DNA of 64,000 nt from assembly GCA_021787665.1 (NCBI GenBank), contig JAJYLN010000002.1, forward strand, positions 124,001 through 188,000, written 5' to 3'. A program made the translations under genes and the position numbers. This DNA is from a bacterium (GTDB taxonomy: Bacteria > JAMCPX01). Of this stretch, positions 54,477 to 63,782 are shown piece after piece; position 1 is the first letter of the stretch; the number at the start of each line of letters is the position of its first letter. Under the pieces are notes generated by a model. It worked only from the letters and a program-made list of their open reading frames with translations. It had not been told where the DNA came from and made no database searches.

Positions 54477-55816
54477 AAGACAGGCTGAAATCATGGTATA
54501 ACGAGGCGATGACGGGCACGACGAGGGACATCGTCCTGGCGGTGCTTATCGGCGCGCTTGCAGGGCTGTCCAGCGCCTTCATTATAAAGACCGAAGGCCT
54601 GATTGAAGGCTTGCTCTATTCCACCCATACACAGGGGATGAGCCTGCAGCATATCTTCAGGCTGAAAAACCTTGTCATTCTGTTCCTGCCCCTGACCGGG
54701 GCAATCTTCTACATCGTTATCAAGTCCATCTTTTTTAAAGAGCAGAAGATGGGCTACAGCTTTCCGGACTTCATCGTCAATGTGAACAGGCGGGAAGCGA
54801 AGATCGACCCCATGAGCATCATCTATCTTCTCCTGTTCACGCCCATCATCATAGGGACGGGCAATATGGCGGGCGTCGAGGGCCCCATAGCGCAGATAGG
54901 AGGAGGGTTCGGATCGTTCATGTCAGGGATACTGGGTGATGAGGACAGAAAAAAACGGAAGCTCCTTATTGCGAGCGGCACCGCGGCCGGTATTGCATCC
55001 ATATTCAATGCACCTATCACCGGCGTGTTTTTTGCCGTAGAGATCGTCCTGCTCGGAGAGTACGAGCTTACCGCCATAAGCGTGATCGTCATATCCGCCG
55101 TGACCGCGACCCTCGTCACCCGGACGTTTATAGGCAACCGACCGATGCTCGGCACGCCCCTGTATGTGTATGCGGGAGTACACGAGTTCATAGGCTATAT
55201 CTTCCTCGGGATGTTCGTGGGTGCCTTTTCCGTGCTGTTCGAACGATGGTTTTTCAAGGCGGCTGACTATTTCAAGGCGATGCGCGTGCGGGCTATGACG
55301 AAGCCTCTCCTGGGGAGTATCGTCGTCGGCATTATCGGGGTCTTGCTGCCGATGTCCCTCGGTAACGGGTACCCGGTGATACGGATGGCACTCCTCGGTA
55401 AGATAAGTTTTGTACTTATAGGGTTTTTGTTCATCGCGAAGTTCATAGGCACAGGGATAACGATAGGCTCCGGCCTGCCGGGTGGCATCTACGCGCCCTC
55501 GCTCTACATCGGCGCCATGCTCGGTGGGACGATAGGCTATGCGTTCCGGTATCTCTTTCCCGGCAGTCTCGTTTCGGTCGGCGTGTATTCGACCCTCGGT
55601 ATGGCGGCGTTCCTTGCATCCCTCACCCACGCTCCGTTTACCGGGATATTCCTCGTCTTCGAGCTCACCAATGACTACAGGATGATACTGCCCTTCATGA
55701 TAACGGCCATCATCGCCATGCTGATAAAAGCAAGACTGTTCCCGGACTCTATAGAGCACTTTCCGATACGGGAGTACATCAAACGCATTGAGCAGAAGGA
55801 TGGCCATGGCTCCTGA
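54470..55816 (+). CDS. ClC-family chloride channel/antiporter
   Basis: A 448-residue integral membrane protein with the ClC helix pattern. Signatures are GVEGP near 129 (the selectivity-filter GxEGP motif), GIASIFNAPITGVFFA near 173, and GSGLPGGIYAP near 333 (GxFxP region). The first of these carries the gating Glu. No C-terminal CBS pair is present. It moves chloride or nitrate, possibly as a proton antiporter. The ATG at 54470 is favoured over GTG 54458. Confidence 0.92.
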   Translation: MLKDRLKSWYNEAMTGTTRDIVLAVLIGALAGLSSAFIIKTEGLIEGLLYSTHTQGMSLQHIFRLKNLVILFLPLTGAIFYIVIKSIFFKEQKMGYSFPDFIVNVNRREAKIDPMSIIYLLLFTPIIIGTGNMAGVEGPIAQIGGGFGSFMSGILGDEDRKKRKLLIASGTAAGIASIFNAPITGVFFAVEIVLLGEYELTAISVIVISAVTATLVTRTFIGNRPMLGTPLYVYAGVHEFIGYIFLGMFVGAFSVLFERWFFKAADYFKAMRVRAMTKPLLGSIVVGIIGVLLPMSLGNGYPVIRMALLGKISFVLIGFLFIAKFIGTGITIGSGLPGGIYAPSLYIGAMLGGTIGYAFRYLFPGSLVSVGVYSTLGMAAFLASLTHAPFTGIFLVFELTNDYRMILPFMITAIIAMLIKARLFPDSIEHFPIREYIKRIEQKDGHGS

Positions 55817-55866
55817 GCAGGGACCGTTTTTACGGATGAGGGCCTCCGGAATTGTCCGCTGGGTAT

Positions 55867-57015
55867 ATGAAGATCGCCGATAGATACATAACGAAAGAGA
55901 TAGCGACGCCCTTTATCGTGAGCCTTCTTTCAACGACTGCGCTGATGCTCATCGGGAGGATGGTGCGGTTCTTCGACCTCATCATCGCTAAGGGTGTATC
56001 GGTGAAGGAGGTGGGCCTTCTATTCCTGTACATGTCGCCCTTTATTCTGGCGCTGGCGATACCGATTTCCGTCCTTGTATCGGTCGTCCTCGCGTTCAAC
56101 AGGCTCTCCACGGATAGCGAGATCATCGCCATGAAGGCGATAGGGATGGACCTGATCAAATTATCCAGGGCGCCGTTGTATTTCGGACTGCTGTGTTATG
56201 TTCTGACGAGCTTCGTTTCTTTCTATCTGCTCCCCACGGCCAACGTCGCTTTGAGAAACGAGTTCTTCGACATCATCATCAGGAAGACTACGGTCGGGAT
56301 AAACGAAAAGTCGTTCAATACGCTGTCAAGGGACATAACCTTTTATGTCGACAGCCTCTCGGCTGACAGAAAAGTCATGCACAACATCCTCATCTACGAT
56401 ACCAGGAACCCCGGCTTCTCCAATACGATAGTGGCACGGCGGGGCAGGTTTGTGGTGGACAAAAAGGATAATTCGATAGTCCTGGTCATGAACGACGGTA
56501 CGATCCAGCAGATGGGTCATGACAGAGAGACCCTGAGGATCATAAACTTCCACGAGTATGACCTCACGTTCTCCCAGAGCGAAATAAGCCCGGCCATGAC
56601 GAACTATAACAAGACGACTTTCGAGATGACGATTCCGGAACTGATACGGATGTACGAGAAATGGAAGCAGCAGCACAAGCGCACGAACTCGCTGCTGACG
56701 GACATTGCGGAGCGTTTCGCCATACCGTTCACGGCGATCATCTTTTCAATAATCGGTATTCCGCTCGGTATACGGTCTCCTAGGTCCGGCCGGGCGTACG
56801 GCATAACGATAGCCGTGATAATCGTACTTTTCTACTACATCGTACTGAGCGGTGCCGAGACGGTCGGCAAGCTCAACATACTCAACCCGGTCATTGCGAT
56901 TTCGCTCGTCGATCTTTTTTTCCTGATCGTTGCCGTGGCCCTTTTTTCGCTGGTTGCGCGGGAAAAGGACCTGCGGTCTATGAACCCCCTTAGCTATATA
57001 CGGAAGTATCGATGA
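55867..57015 (+). CDS. lptF: LPS export ABC permease LptF
   Basis: A 382-residue YjgP/YjgQ-family permease with six transmembrane helices (three at each end) and a periplasmic beta-jellyroll domain (about 125-255). It works with LptG and LptB to extract lipopolysaccharide from the inner membrane. It overlaps the next permease gene by four bases. Which of the two is LptF and which LptG is inferred from order only. Confidence 0.9.
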   Translation: MKIADRYITKEIATPFIVSLLSTTALMLIGRMVRFFDLIIAKGVSVKEVGLLFLYMSPFILALAIPISVLVSVVLAFNRLSTDSEIIAMKAIGMDLIKLSRAPLYFGLLCYVLTSFVSFYLLPTANVALRNEFFDIIIRKTTVGINEKSFNTLSRDITFYVDSLSADRKVMHNILIYDTRNPGFSNTIVARRGRFVVDKKDNSIVLVMNDGTIQQMGHDRETLRIINFHEYDLTFSQSEISPAMTNYNKTTFEMTIPELIRMYEKWKQQHKRTNSLLTDIAERFAIPFTAIIFSIIGIPLGIRSPRSGRAYGITIAVIIVLFYYIVLSGAETVGKLNILNPVIAISLVDLFFLIVAVALFSLVAREKDLRSMNPLSYIRKYR

Positions 57016-58097
57016 AGATACTGAACAGGTACCTGCTGAAGGAGTTCGCATGGACGTACGCCACCTCATTGAGCGTCCTGTCCGGACTCTATATCATCGT
57101 CAATATATTCGAGAGCCTGAAAGACCTGCTCTCGCAGCAGCCCCCGATCTATCCGGTCGTCATCTTCTATCTTTCGCAGATCCCCGGTATTGTGTATCAG
57201 ACTATCCCGATGGCAGCACTGCTCACCGTCATCATCATCTATACGGTGATGTCAAGGCACAACGAGACGGGCTCACTCCTGTCTTCGGGTATAAGTCCCC
57301 TGACGATAGTAAAGCCGCTGCTGGGTACGGTGCTCTTCTTGTCCCTCATCCATCTCCTGATCGGTGAGTATATCGTACCCGGCGCGAACAGGAGGAACGA
57401 TATGATGGATTCCCTGATACGTCATACCCAGTCGAGGTTTTACCGGGGCACCAGGGTCAGTAACGTCTGGTTCAAAGTGAACAACTCGATAATCAAGACC
57501 GGGCTGTTCGTGCCGTGGCTCGATACGATCAAGGATGTCACCATCTACAAAGTATCGAAGTCAGGCGGTTTACTCGAGAGCAGGACGGACGTGGGGACCG
57601 CGAGATGGGTCGGTAACGGCTGGGATCTGAGCAACGTCTATACAAGGAAGTTTGACAACGGGTATCAGACCGGGTACCTGTTCTCGGCATCTGCCGAGGC
57701 GCTCCTGCCCTTCACAGTCTCCGATTTCCAGCACACGGGCAAGGCACCCAACGAGATGAACTATCCAGAGCTCAGTTCGTACATACAGAAATTGAAGCAG
57801 GAGGGCTATACCTATGCCCCGTACGACGTCGATCTGAACACCAAGCTCTCGTATCCATTCTCTTCCCTGTTCGTGATCCTGCTCGTGATCCCGTTTTCGC
57901 TCAGGAAGAGGAAGACTTCCGGCATGATGCTCGCCTTCGGGATGTCACTCGCTGTCGGGTTCAGCTACTGGATACTCATGGCCCTGTCCCTATCGATGGG
58001 CAACTCGGGTATTGTCAGCCCTGTCGTGGCGGCATGGATGCCCAACGTGGTGACCCTCCTCATAGCGCTTGCGATGAACGGTCTCACGAAGTGGTGA
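57012..58097 (+). CDS. lptG: LPS export ABC permease LptG
   Basis: A 361-residue second YjgP/YjgQ permease with the same three-plus-three helix layout and a central periplasmic domain. It starts in the lptF stop (ATGA). The pair confirms an outer membrane with lipopolysaccharide. The ATPase LptB and the rest of the Lpt bridge are not in the window. Confidence 0.9.
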   Translation: MKILNRYLLKEFAWTYATSLSVLSGLYIIVNIFESLKDLLSQQPPIYPVVIFYLSQIPGIVYQTIPMAALLTVIIIYTVMSRHNETGSLLSSGISPLTIVKPLLGTVLFLSLIHLLIGEYIVPGANRRNDMMDSLIRHTQSRFYRGTRVSNVWFKVNNSIIKTGLFVPWLDTIKDVTIYKVSKSGGLLESRTDVGTARWVGNGWDLSNVYTRKFDNGYQTGYLFSASAEALLPFTVSDFQHTGKAPNEMNYPELSSYIQKLKQEGYTYAPYDVDLNTKLSYPFSSLFVILLVIPFSLRKRKTSGMMLAFGMSLAVGFSYWILMALSLSMGNSGIVSPVVAAWMPNVVTLLIALAMNGLTKW

Positions 58098-58105
58098 TAC
58101 GCCGC

Positions 58106-59035
58106 TTATTCTTGAATGTAGCTCATCAGGGGGCCGGGAGAAAGGACGATCCTCGTATCCTCGTACATGTCTCCGTCGATCGTGTACCTGAGCGGTGAGC
58201 TCGACGTGATCTCGACAAGTCGGGCAAGCGTGTCGACCAGATGTTTAAAGTTCGGCTGGCGACCCACGTAGAGCTTCCGCAGCCTCCTGATGACCTCGAA
58301 AGCGGTAGCCTGTCCTGCGAATAAATGTATCTTGTCCGGAAGCTCTTCAGCCCGGTATATTGCCCTGAAGTTGAGGCCCACATTTCTAATCGCCGAGGAC
58401 ACGATGATGGAGTATCTGCTGTAATCCAGTTTGAGGCCGTCGATGATGACTTCCGCCATGATGGGGTTGAACAGCCGGTCCACATAGTCTGTTCTGATGA
58501 TTGCCGATGCGATAGCCTTGTAGATGATCTGCAGCGCCTTTATCGGTCCGGGGTCCCCGCCTTCATAGTACAGGTCCATGAGGTTTGAGACAAAGCCGGT
58601 GCCGAACATAAACCCGTACCTCCCATTGATGTTCAGTACCTTGTTCGTCCTGGTCTTGAACGGCCTGTCGTACTTGTAGTGCTCGACAAGCTTCTGGGTT
58701 ATACCGATGACAGACCCGGTTATGCCGTTGAGGGCGTTCGAAATGGTGTTCATCGTCCCGCCCCTGAGGTGCGCGATAAGGGGGAAGCGGTCGTCGTTGT
58801 AGACGTCGATGATGCGCGTTATGATCTGGTGGTTTGTCCCATCTCCTCCGTTCACGCCGACTATCTCGTAGTGGTCTTTCTTTATCTCCTGTGCGACTTC
58901 GGTCAGTTCCTCGTACGAAGACGGCACAAAGACAGTGCCGTACCTGCCAATGATGTCCCGCACCATGTCGAGGATGTGCGGATACTTCATGTTCTTCTTG
59001 GACCTCGGGTTATGGATAATACCGATCGTCTTCAT
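58106..59035 (-). CDS. Diacylglycerol/sphingosine kinase-like lipid kinase (YegS/DgkB type)
   Basis: A 309-residue DAGK catalytic-domain protein. The ATP-binding VNGGDGTNHQI motif is near 76 and a second conserved GGTMNTISNAL near 97. The C-terminal half is a beta-sandwich typical of the family. Substrate may be diacylglycerol or an isoprenoid or sphingoid lipid; unresolved. The ATG at 59035 follows GGAGGGG. Convergent with lptG, eight bases between stops. Confidence 0.87.
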   Translation of the reverse strand: MKTIGIIHNPRSKKNMKYPHILDMVRDIIGRYGTVFVPSSYEELTEVAQEIKKDHYEIVGVNGGDGTNHQIITRIIDVYNDDRFPLIAHLRGGTMNTISNALNGITGSVIGITQKLVEHYKYDRPFKTRTNKVLNINGRYGFMFGTGFVSNLMDLYYEGGDPGPIKALQIIYKAIASAIIRTDYVDRLFNPIMAEVIIDGLKLDYSRYSIIVSSAIRNVGLNFRAIYRAEELPDKIHLFAGQATAFEVIRRLRKLYVGRQPNFKHLVDTLARLVEITSSSPLRYTIDGDMYEDTRIVLSPGPLMSYIQE

Positions 59036-59092
59036 AGCGCCCCTCCACAAATATTGTTTGCACGATCCTTACTTGCTTGATAAGCACAGTAT

Positions 59093-59776
59093 ATGAAAAT
59101 TGGCAAGTTTCTCAGGGAAAGGCTCGATAGGAAGACGGTGATAAAGGTCCTGATCCTCGTCGTCATCTTTTCAGTGGCCACGGTGGTGGTCTATGTTACC
59201 CCTCTGAAGCGGTACACGGACCCCCGGAAGCTCAAAGCCTTCTTCGTCGCGTGGGGCTATTGGGCGCCGGTCATATTTATAGCTGCCTTCGCGGTGAAGT
59301 CCGTCGTACCGTTTCCGTCCACGGTCCTTGCGCTCGCCGGGGGGCTTGTCTTCGGACCGTTCTACGGAGCCGTTTATTCGATCATAGGCTCTACAGTCAG
59401 TGGATCGATCGCGTACCAGGTCTCGCGGAGGCTGGGTCGGGACTTCGTGAACAAGGTGCTCGGTTCAAAGGCAAGGGTGCTTGACAGGATGACGCATGCC
59501 CACGGGCTCGCGGTCGTACTGTTCTTCAGGATCGTACCTTCGTTGCCCTTCGATGTGTTCAATCTCGGGGCCGGGCTGTCGGACATCACATTCAGGGATT
59601 TTGTCATCGGGACGGCCATCGGCATGGCGCCGTGGTCGTTCGTGTTCAGCTATTTGGGCGACCGTATGGTGAACCTGAAGCTGAACTTCATATCGATTCT
59701 CTCGCTCTTTCTCATCGTCGCGATAATCGTTTTGCCCTTGCTTATCAAGAAGTTCAAGGGCAACAAGATGAGGTAA
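59093..59776 (+). CDS. TVP38/TMEM64-family (SNARE-associated, DedA-like) membrane protein
   Basis: A 227-residue membrane protein with about six hydrophobic segments and the family core (FGPFYGAVYSIIGST near 85, FRIVPSLPFDVFNLGAGLS near 143). DedA/TVP38 proteins act as lipid or undecaprenyl-phosphate flippases or scramblases. No Shine-Dalgarno precedes the ATG; a GATAAG box lies eight bases upstream, so a leaderless mRNA is possible. Confidence 0.87.
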   Translation: MKIGKFLRERLDRKTVIKVLILVVIFSVATVVVYVTPLKRYTDPRKLKAFFVAWGYWAPVIFIAAFAVKSVVPFPSTVLALAGGLVFGPFYGAVYSIIGSTVSGSIAYQVSRRLGRDFVNKVLGSKARVLDRMTHAHGLAVVLFFRIVPSLPFDVFNLGAGLSDITFRDFVIGTAIGMAPWSFVFSYLGDRMVNLKLNFISILSLFLIVAIIVLPLLIKKFKGNKMR

Positions 59777-59818
59777 AGGAGTGCTTCGATCGTCCCGGTG
59801 AGCGCGCGCGTTGATTTG

Positions 59819-59848
59819 TTGCATAGTTTAAAGGTACGGAGTTATACT
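59819..59848 (+). promoter_or_regulatory. Candidate promoter of typA
   Basis: TTGCAT (59819-59824), 18 bases, TATACT (59843-59848), with a leader of about 55 bases to ATG 59911. Confidence 0.45.
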
Positions 59849-59910
59849 TATAAATTCTATCAAGTCACGTTGTGTTGTGTGCTATAGAGGTACAGGAGGA
59901 AGGGAAACGT

Positions 59911-61752
59911 ATGCTATCGCCGGACAGGATCAGGAACATAGGGATCATCGCCCATATCGACCATGGGAAAACCACGCTCGTCGACGCGATGCTCAAGCAG
60001 GCAGGGATATTCAGGGCCAATGAGCAGGTCGTGGAGCGCGTGCTCGACTCGTTCGATCTCGAGCGGGAGCGGGGCATCACGATCCTTGCCAAGAACACCT
60101 CGATCCGGTACGGCGAGTACAAGATCAACATCGTGGACACGCCCGGGCATGCAGACTTTAGCGGCGAGGTGGAGAGGGCGCTCTCGATGGTCGACGGTGT
60201 GCTGCTGCTGGTCGATGCGATCGACGGGCCCATGCCGCAGACGCGGTTTGTGCTGAGGAAGGCGCTCGAGAGCAAGCTGAAGGCGGTGGTCATCATCAAC
60301 AAGATCGACAGGCCGGAGGCGAGGCCGGCGGAAGTGCTGAACGCCGTGTCCGAGCTGTTTCTCGATCTGGTGGTCGATCCCTCCCAGCTCGACTTCCCGG
60401 TCGTATACACCTCTGCGAGGAACGGCACCTCATCGCTCTCGCCGGACGGTGTCCAGGGGAATCTCCAGCCGCTGTTCGAGATGATCGTCTCCCATATACC
60501 GGGCCCGGCAGTACTCGAAGACGACAGGTTCGAGATGATGATAAGTCAGCTCGCGTACGACCAATACATGGGTCCGCTGGTTATTGGGAAGGTCCGCAGT
60601 GGGAGACTACACCCCGGCGATGAGGTCTACATACATCCCAGGGACCGTCAGCCTGTTGTCAAAAAGGTGTTGAAGCTGTTCACCTTCGAGGGCTTGCAGC
60701 GGCTCGATATCGACGAGACGTCGCCCGGGGACATCATCGCGATCGCCGGGATAGATACGCAGGACATCGGCACGGTCGTTGCACAGAAAGAGGAGGTCGA
60801 CTTCGCCGTCGGCCTGAAGATAGAGGAGCCCACGATATTCGTGCAGATGCTCGTGAACAACAGCCCCTTCTCCGGCAGGGAGGGCAGGTTCTTTACCTCG
60901 CGTCATATCAACGACAGACTGCACCGGGAGGTAAAATCGAATCTGTCGCTGCGGGTGACAGCCACCGATAATCCGGACGTATTCGATGTGGCGGGCCGCG
61001 GCGAGTTGCACCTCACGATCCTGTTCGAGACGATGCGCAGGGAAGGCTACGAGTTCCAGGTCGGCATGCCCAGGGCAATCTTGAAACATACCGAGGCCGG
61101 ACTAACGGAGCCGATGGAGGAACTGACCATCGAGGTCACGGACGAATACTTTGGCAGGGTCATGGAGAAGATAGGGCCGAGGAGGGGAGAATTGCTCCAT
61201 TCCGACAAGACGCCATCCGGTCTCACCAGACTCATCTTCTCGATACCGTCCCGCGGTATCATCGGGCTGCGCTCCGAGCTGCTGCTCGAGACGAAGGGCA
61301 ACATCGTCATGCACCACCAATTCAGCCGCTACGATCTGTACCGTGGCGATCTGCCGTCGCGCAAGAAGGGCGTACAGATCGCAAAGGAACAGACGATGGC
61401 GGTTGCCTACGCCCTGTGGTTCCTCCAGGAGCGGGGACCCCTGTTCATAGTCCCGGGTGACAAGGTGTACGGTGGCGAGATCGTGGGCGTTCACAACAAG
61501 GAGACGGACATCGTCGTCAACCCGGGCAAGAAGAAGCACCTTTCCAACGTCAGGGCGGCCGGCTCGGACGATGCCATACGGCTCGTGCCGGTGATGAGAC
61601 TAACGCTCGAGTACGGTCTCGGGTTCATCGAAGACGATGAGCTACTCGAGGTCACCCCGCTCTCGATACGGCTGCGGAAGAAGGTTCTCGACCACATCGA
61701 CCGCAAGAGGTCCGAGAGGCGATTGGGACAGGAGATCGAGAGCGATGAATAA
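59911..61752 (+). CDS. typA: Translational GTPase TypA/BipA
   Basis: A 613-residue ribosome-associated GTPase. P-loop AHIDHGKTT near 14, G3 DTPGHADF near 78, NKID near 132, and the C-terminal TypA-specific domain (GDLPSRKKG near 487). It acts in ribosome assembly and stress adaptation. The ATG at 59911 follows AGGAGGAAGGG; an earlier ATG at 59872 lacks a ribosome site. It overlaps the response-regulator gene by eight bases. Confidence 0.96.
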   Translation: MLSPDRIRNIGIIAHIDHGKTTLVDAMLKQAGIFRANEQVVERVLDSFDLERERGITILAKNTSIRYGEYKINIVDTPGHADFSGEVERALSMVDGVLLLVDAIDGPMPQTRFVLRKALESKLKAVVIINKIDRPEARPAEVLNAVSELFLDLVVDPSQLDFPVVYTSARNGTSSLSPDGVQGNLQPLFEMIVSHIPGPAVLEDDRFEMMISQLAYDQYMGPLVIGKVRSGRLHPGDEVYIHPRDRQPVVKKVLKLFTFEGLQRLDIDETSPGDIIAIAGIDTQDIGTVVAQKEEVDFAVGLKIEEPTIFVQMLVNNSPFSGREGRFFTSRHINDRLHREVKSNLSLRVTATDNPDVFDVAGRGELHLTILFETMRREGYEFQVGMPRAILKHTEAGLTEPMEELTIEVTDEYFGRVMEKIGPRRGELLHSDKTPSGLTRLIFSIPSRGIIGLRSELLLETKGNIVMHHQFSRYDLYRGDLPSRKKGVQIAKEQTMAVAYALWFLQERGPLFIVPGDKVYGGEIVGVHNKETDIVVNPGKKKHLSNVRAAGSDDAIRLVPVMRLTLEYGLGFIEDDELLEVTPLSIRLRKKVLDHIDRKRSERRLGQEIESDE

Positions 61753-62434
61753 ACATATCGTCGTGATAGAGGACGATAAGGACATAGCCGGCCTCGTTTC
61801 CCTTTACCTCGAGAAGGAGGGCTACGTCCCGGTCACGGCCCCGGACGGCGAGGAGGGACTGTGGCAGGTCCAGTCAAGGTCCCCGGCTCTCGTCATACTC
61901 GATCTCATGCTGCCGAGGAAGAGCGGCGAGGAAGTCATCAAGCATCTGAAGGCCCAGAAGGCCACCGCGGACATCCCGGTCATCATCCTTACCGCGAAGT
62001 CCGACGAGATCGACCGGGTCCTCGGGCTCGAGCTCGGAGCAGACGACTACATAACTAAGCCGTTCAGCCCGAGGGAGCTGATCGCGCGGGTCAGGGCCGT
62101 CATGAGGCGCACCGTGCGCGAGGAGCAGACCGGCAGGTCGAAGAGGATCGTTTACGGCAAGCTCGAGGTTGACGACCTCAGGCACGAGGTAAAGTACGAC
62201 GACAGTGTGGTACCCCTCACCTCGAAGGAGTACAGCCTCCTCAGGTATCTTCTCGAGCACAGGGGCGTGGTGCTGTCCAGAGAAGTCCTCCTGCAGGACA
62301 TCTGGGGATACAACTATTTCGGGACCACGAGAACGGTGGACGTGCACGTGTCCAGGCTCAGGAAAAAGCTGCCGCATCTCGACGCGCATATACAGAACAT
62401 CAAGGACATAGGGTACAAGCTTACCGATGAATAA
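61745..62434 (+). CDS. OmpR/PhoB-family response regulator
   Basis: A 229-residue two-domain regulator. Receiver domain: acidic pair EDD near 9-11, phosphorylated Asp53 (LDLMLPRKSG), switch Thr in ILTAKS and Lys in TKPFSP. The C-terminal winged helix has LTSKEYSLLRYLLEH and the recognition part TRTVDVHVSRLRKKL. It overlaps its sensor kinase by eight bases. PhoB is the closest named type; the signal is not proven. Confidence 0.95.
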   Translation: MNKHIVVIEDDKDIAGLVSLYLEKEGYVPVTAPDGEEGLWQVQSRSPALVILDLMLPRKSGEEVIKHLKAQKATADIPVIILTAKSDEIDRVLGLELGADDYITKPFSPRELIARVRAVMRRTVREEQTGRSKRIVYGKLEVDDLRHEVKYDDSVVPLTSKEYSLLRYLLEHRGVVLSREVLLQDIWGYNYFGTTRTVDVHVSRLRKKLPHLDAHIQNIKDIGYKLTDE

Positions 62435-63782
62435 GCCGGTGTTCCTCGTATCCTTTCTGTTCTCTGCGCTGACCGGAGCGGTCGTGCTGGTCGCCGAGAG
62501 AGAAGGTGTCGAGACGTCCATCGTCATGGGCCTGATCGTATCGATAGTCATAGGCGCTGCCGTTGCCCGTATCTATGCGGCCCGGGTCAAAGCGTTGCTG
62601 AAGCGGATAACCGACACGGCGCGCAGCGAGCTCGGTGTCTATAACCTGCCGTTCTCGTCTTCGCCCGGCATGGATGAGGCCTGGTCCGTCGTGAAACTCC
62701 TCATTGCTAAAGTAAGGGAGTCTTCCGACACGCTGGGCCGCACCGTTGAAGATACGCGGAAGATCTTGGACGCCGTGGACATGGGCGTCCTCGTCATAAA
62801 CAGGCGGGGCAGTGTCGTGTACGGGAACAGGTACATCAGGGAGTTGGCAGGGATCGGGGGAGACGTTACCGGCATGTACTTCCTCGATATCGTGAGAAGC
62901 TATGAGGCGGAGGCGCTGTTCAATGCAGTGCTGTCCGGCGGGCCGACACGGCAGCAGGAGATATCCATCTTTATGCCGCAGGAACGAAAATTCAGCCTGA
63001 GCATAGGCAGAATCGACTACTGCACGAGCGACCGCTGCTACCTGCTGACGATCAGGGACGTCACCGAACTGAGACGGATGGAGGAGATAAGACAGGACTT
63101 CGTCACGAATGCATCGCACGAACTGAAGACGCCGCTGACATCGATCATCGGCTACCTCGAGGCCCTGAAGGAAGGCCCCAACCGTGAATTCGTGGACACG
63201 GCATCAAGGAATGCAAAAAGGATGCAGCGGATCGTGGAGGACATGCTCGTACTCTCGAAAGCTGACCGGGGGCCGTCCGTTCTTGCCGTGCGGGACGTCA
63301 ATCTGCAGGACATCGTGGGAGAGGTCCGGACGCTGTTGGAAAGCGAGATGGCCAGGAAGCACCAGCGGCTCGCGGTCGATATACCGGTCGATGCAGGAAC
63401 CGTGCAGGGGGACCGCGAGGCACTGTTCCACATCGTTTTGAACCTCGTAGACAACGCAGTGAAGTATAGCGGTACGGACCGGGAGATAGGCATCATGGCC
63501 GTGATCAAGGGAAGCGAGGTCGAGGTGTCCGTGCGGGACAGCGGCGCCGGTATTCCCTCGAACGAACTCGATCGGGTGTTCGAGAGGTTCTACACGGTGG
63601 ATAAGGCACGATCGCGAGCGCTCGGTGGCACGGGCCTCGGTCTGTCTATCGTCAGGCACTTCGTGCTCGCACACGGCGGCAGGGTGTGGGCCGAGAGCGA
63701 ACTCAACAAGGGAAGCGTATTCCGCTTCACGATTCCACTAAAGCGGCCTGACGCGTCGCCGGCAGAAACTACCGCTGGTTGA
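62427..63782 (+). CDS. Sensor histidine kinase, PhoR type
   Basis: A 451-residue membrane kinase: two close N-terminal helices (about 5-22 and 30-48) with almost no periplasmic loop, a PAS domain (about 110-210), HisKA with the phosphorylated His in SHELKTPLTS near 230, and HATPase with N box NLVDNAVKYS near 342 and G boxes SGAGIP and GGTGLGLSIV. Lack of a sensory loop suggests it senses through the membrane, the PAS domain or a partner such as PhoU. It overlaps pdxJ convergently by 14 bases. Confidence 0.95.
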   Translation: MNKPVFLVSFLFSALTGAVVLVAEREGVETSIVMGLIVSIVIGAAVARIYAARVKALLKRITDTARSELGVYNLPFSSSPGMDEAWSVVKLLIAKVRESSDTLGRTVEDTRKILDAVDMGVLVINRRGSVVYGNRYIRELAGIGGDVTGMYFLDIVRSYEAEALFNAVLSGGPTRQQEISIFMPQERKFSLSIGRIDYCTSDRCYLLTIRDVTELRRMEEIRQDFVTNASHELKTPLTSIIGYLEALKEGPNREFVDTASRNAKRMQRIVEDMLVLSKADRGPSVLAVRDVNLQDIVGEVRTLLESEMARKHQRLAVDIPVDAGTVQGDREALFHIVLNLVDNAVKYSGTDREIGIMAVIKGSEVEVSVRDSGAGIPSNELDRVFERFYTVDKARSRALGGTGLGLSIVRHFVLAHGGRVWAESELNKGSVFRFTIPLKRPDASPAETTAG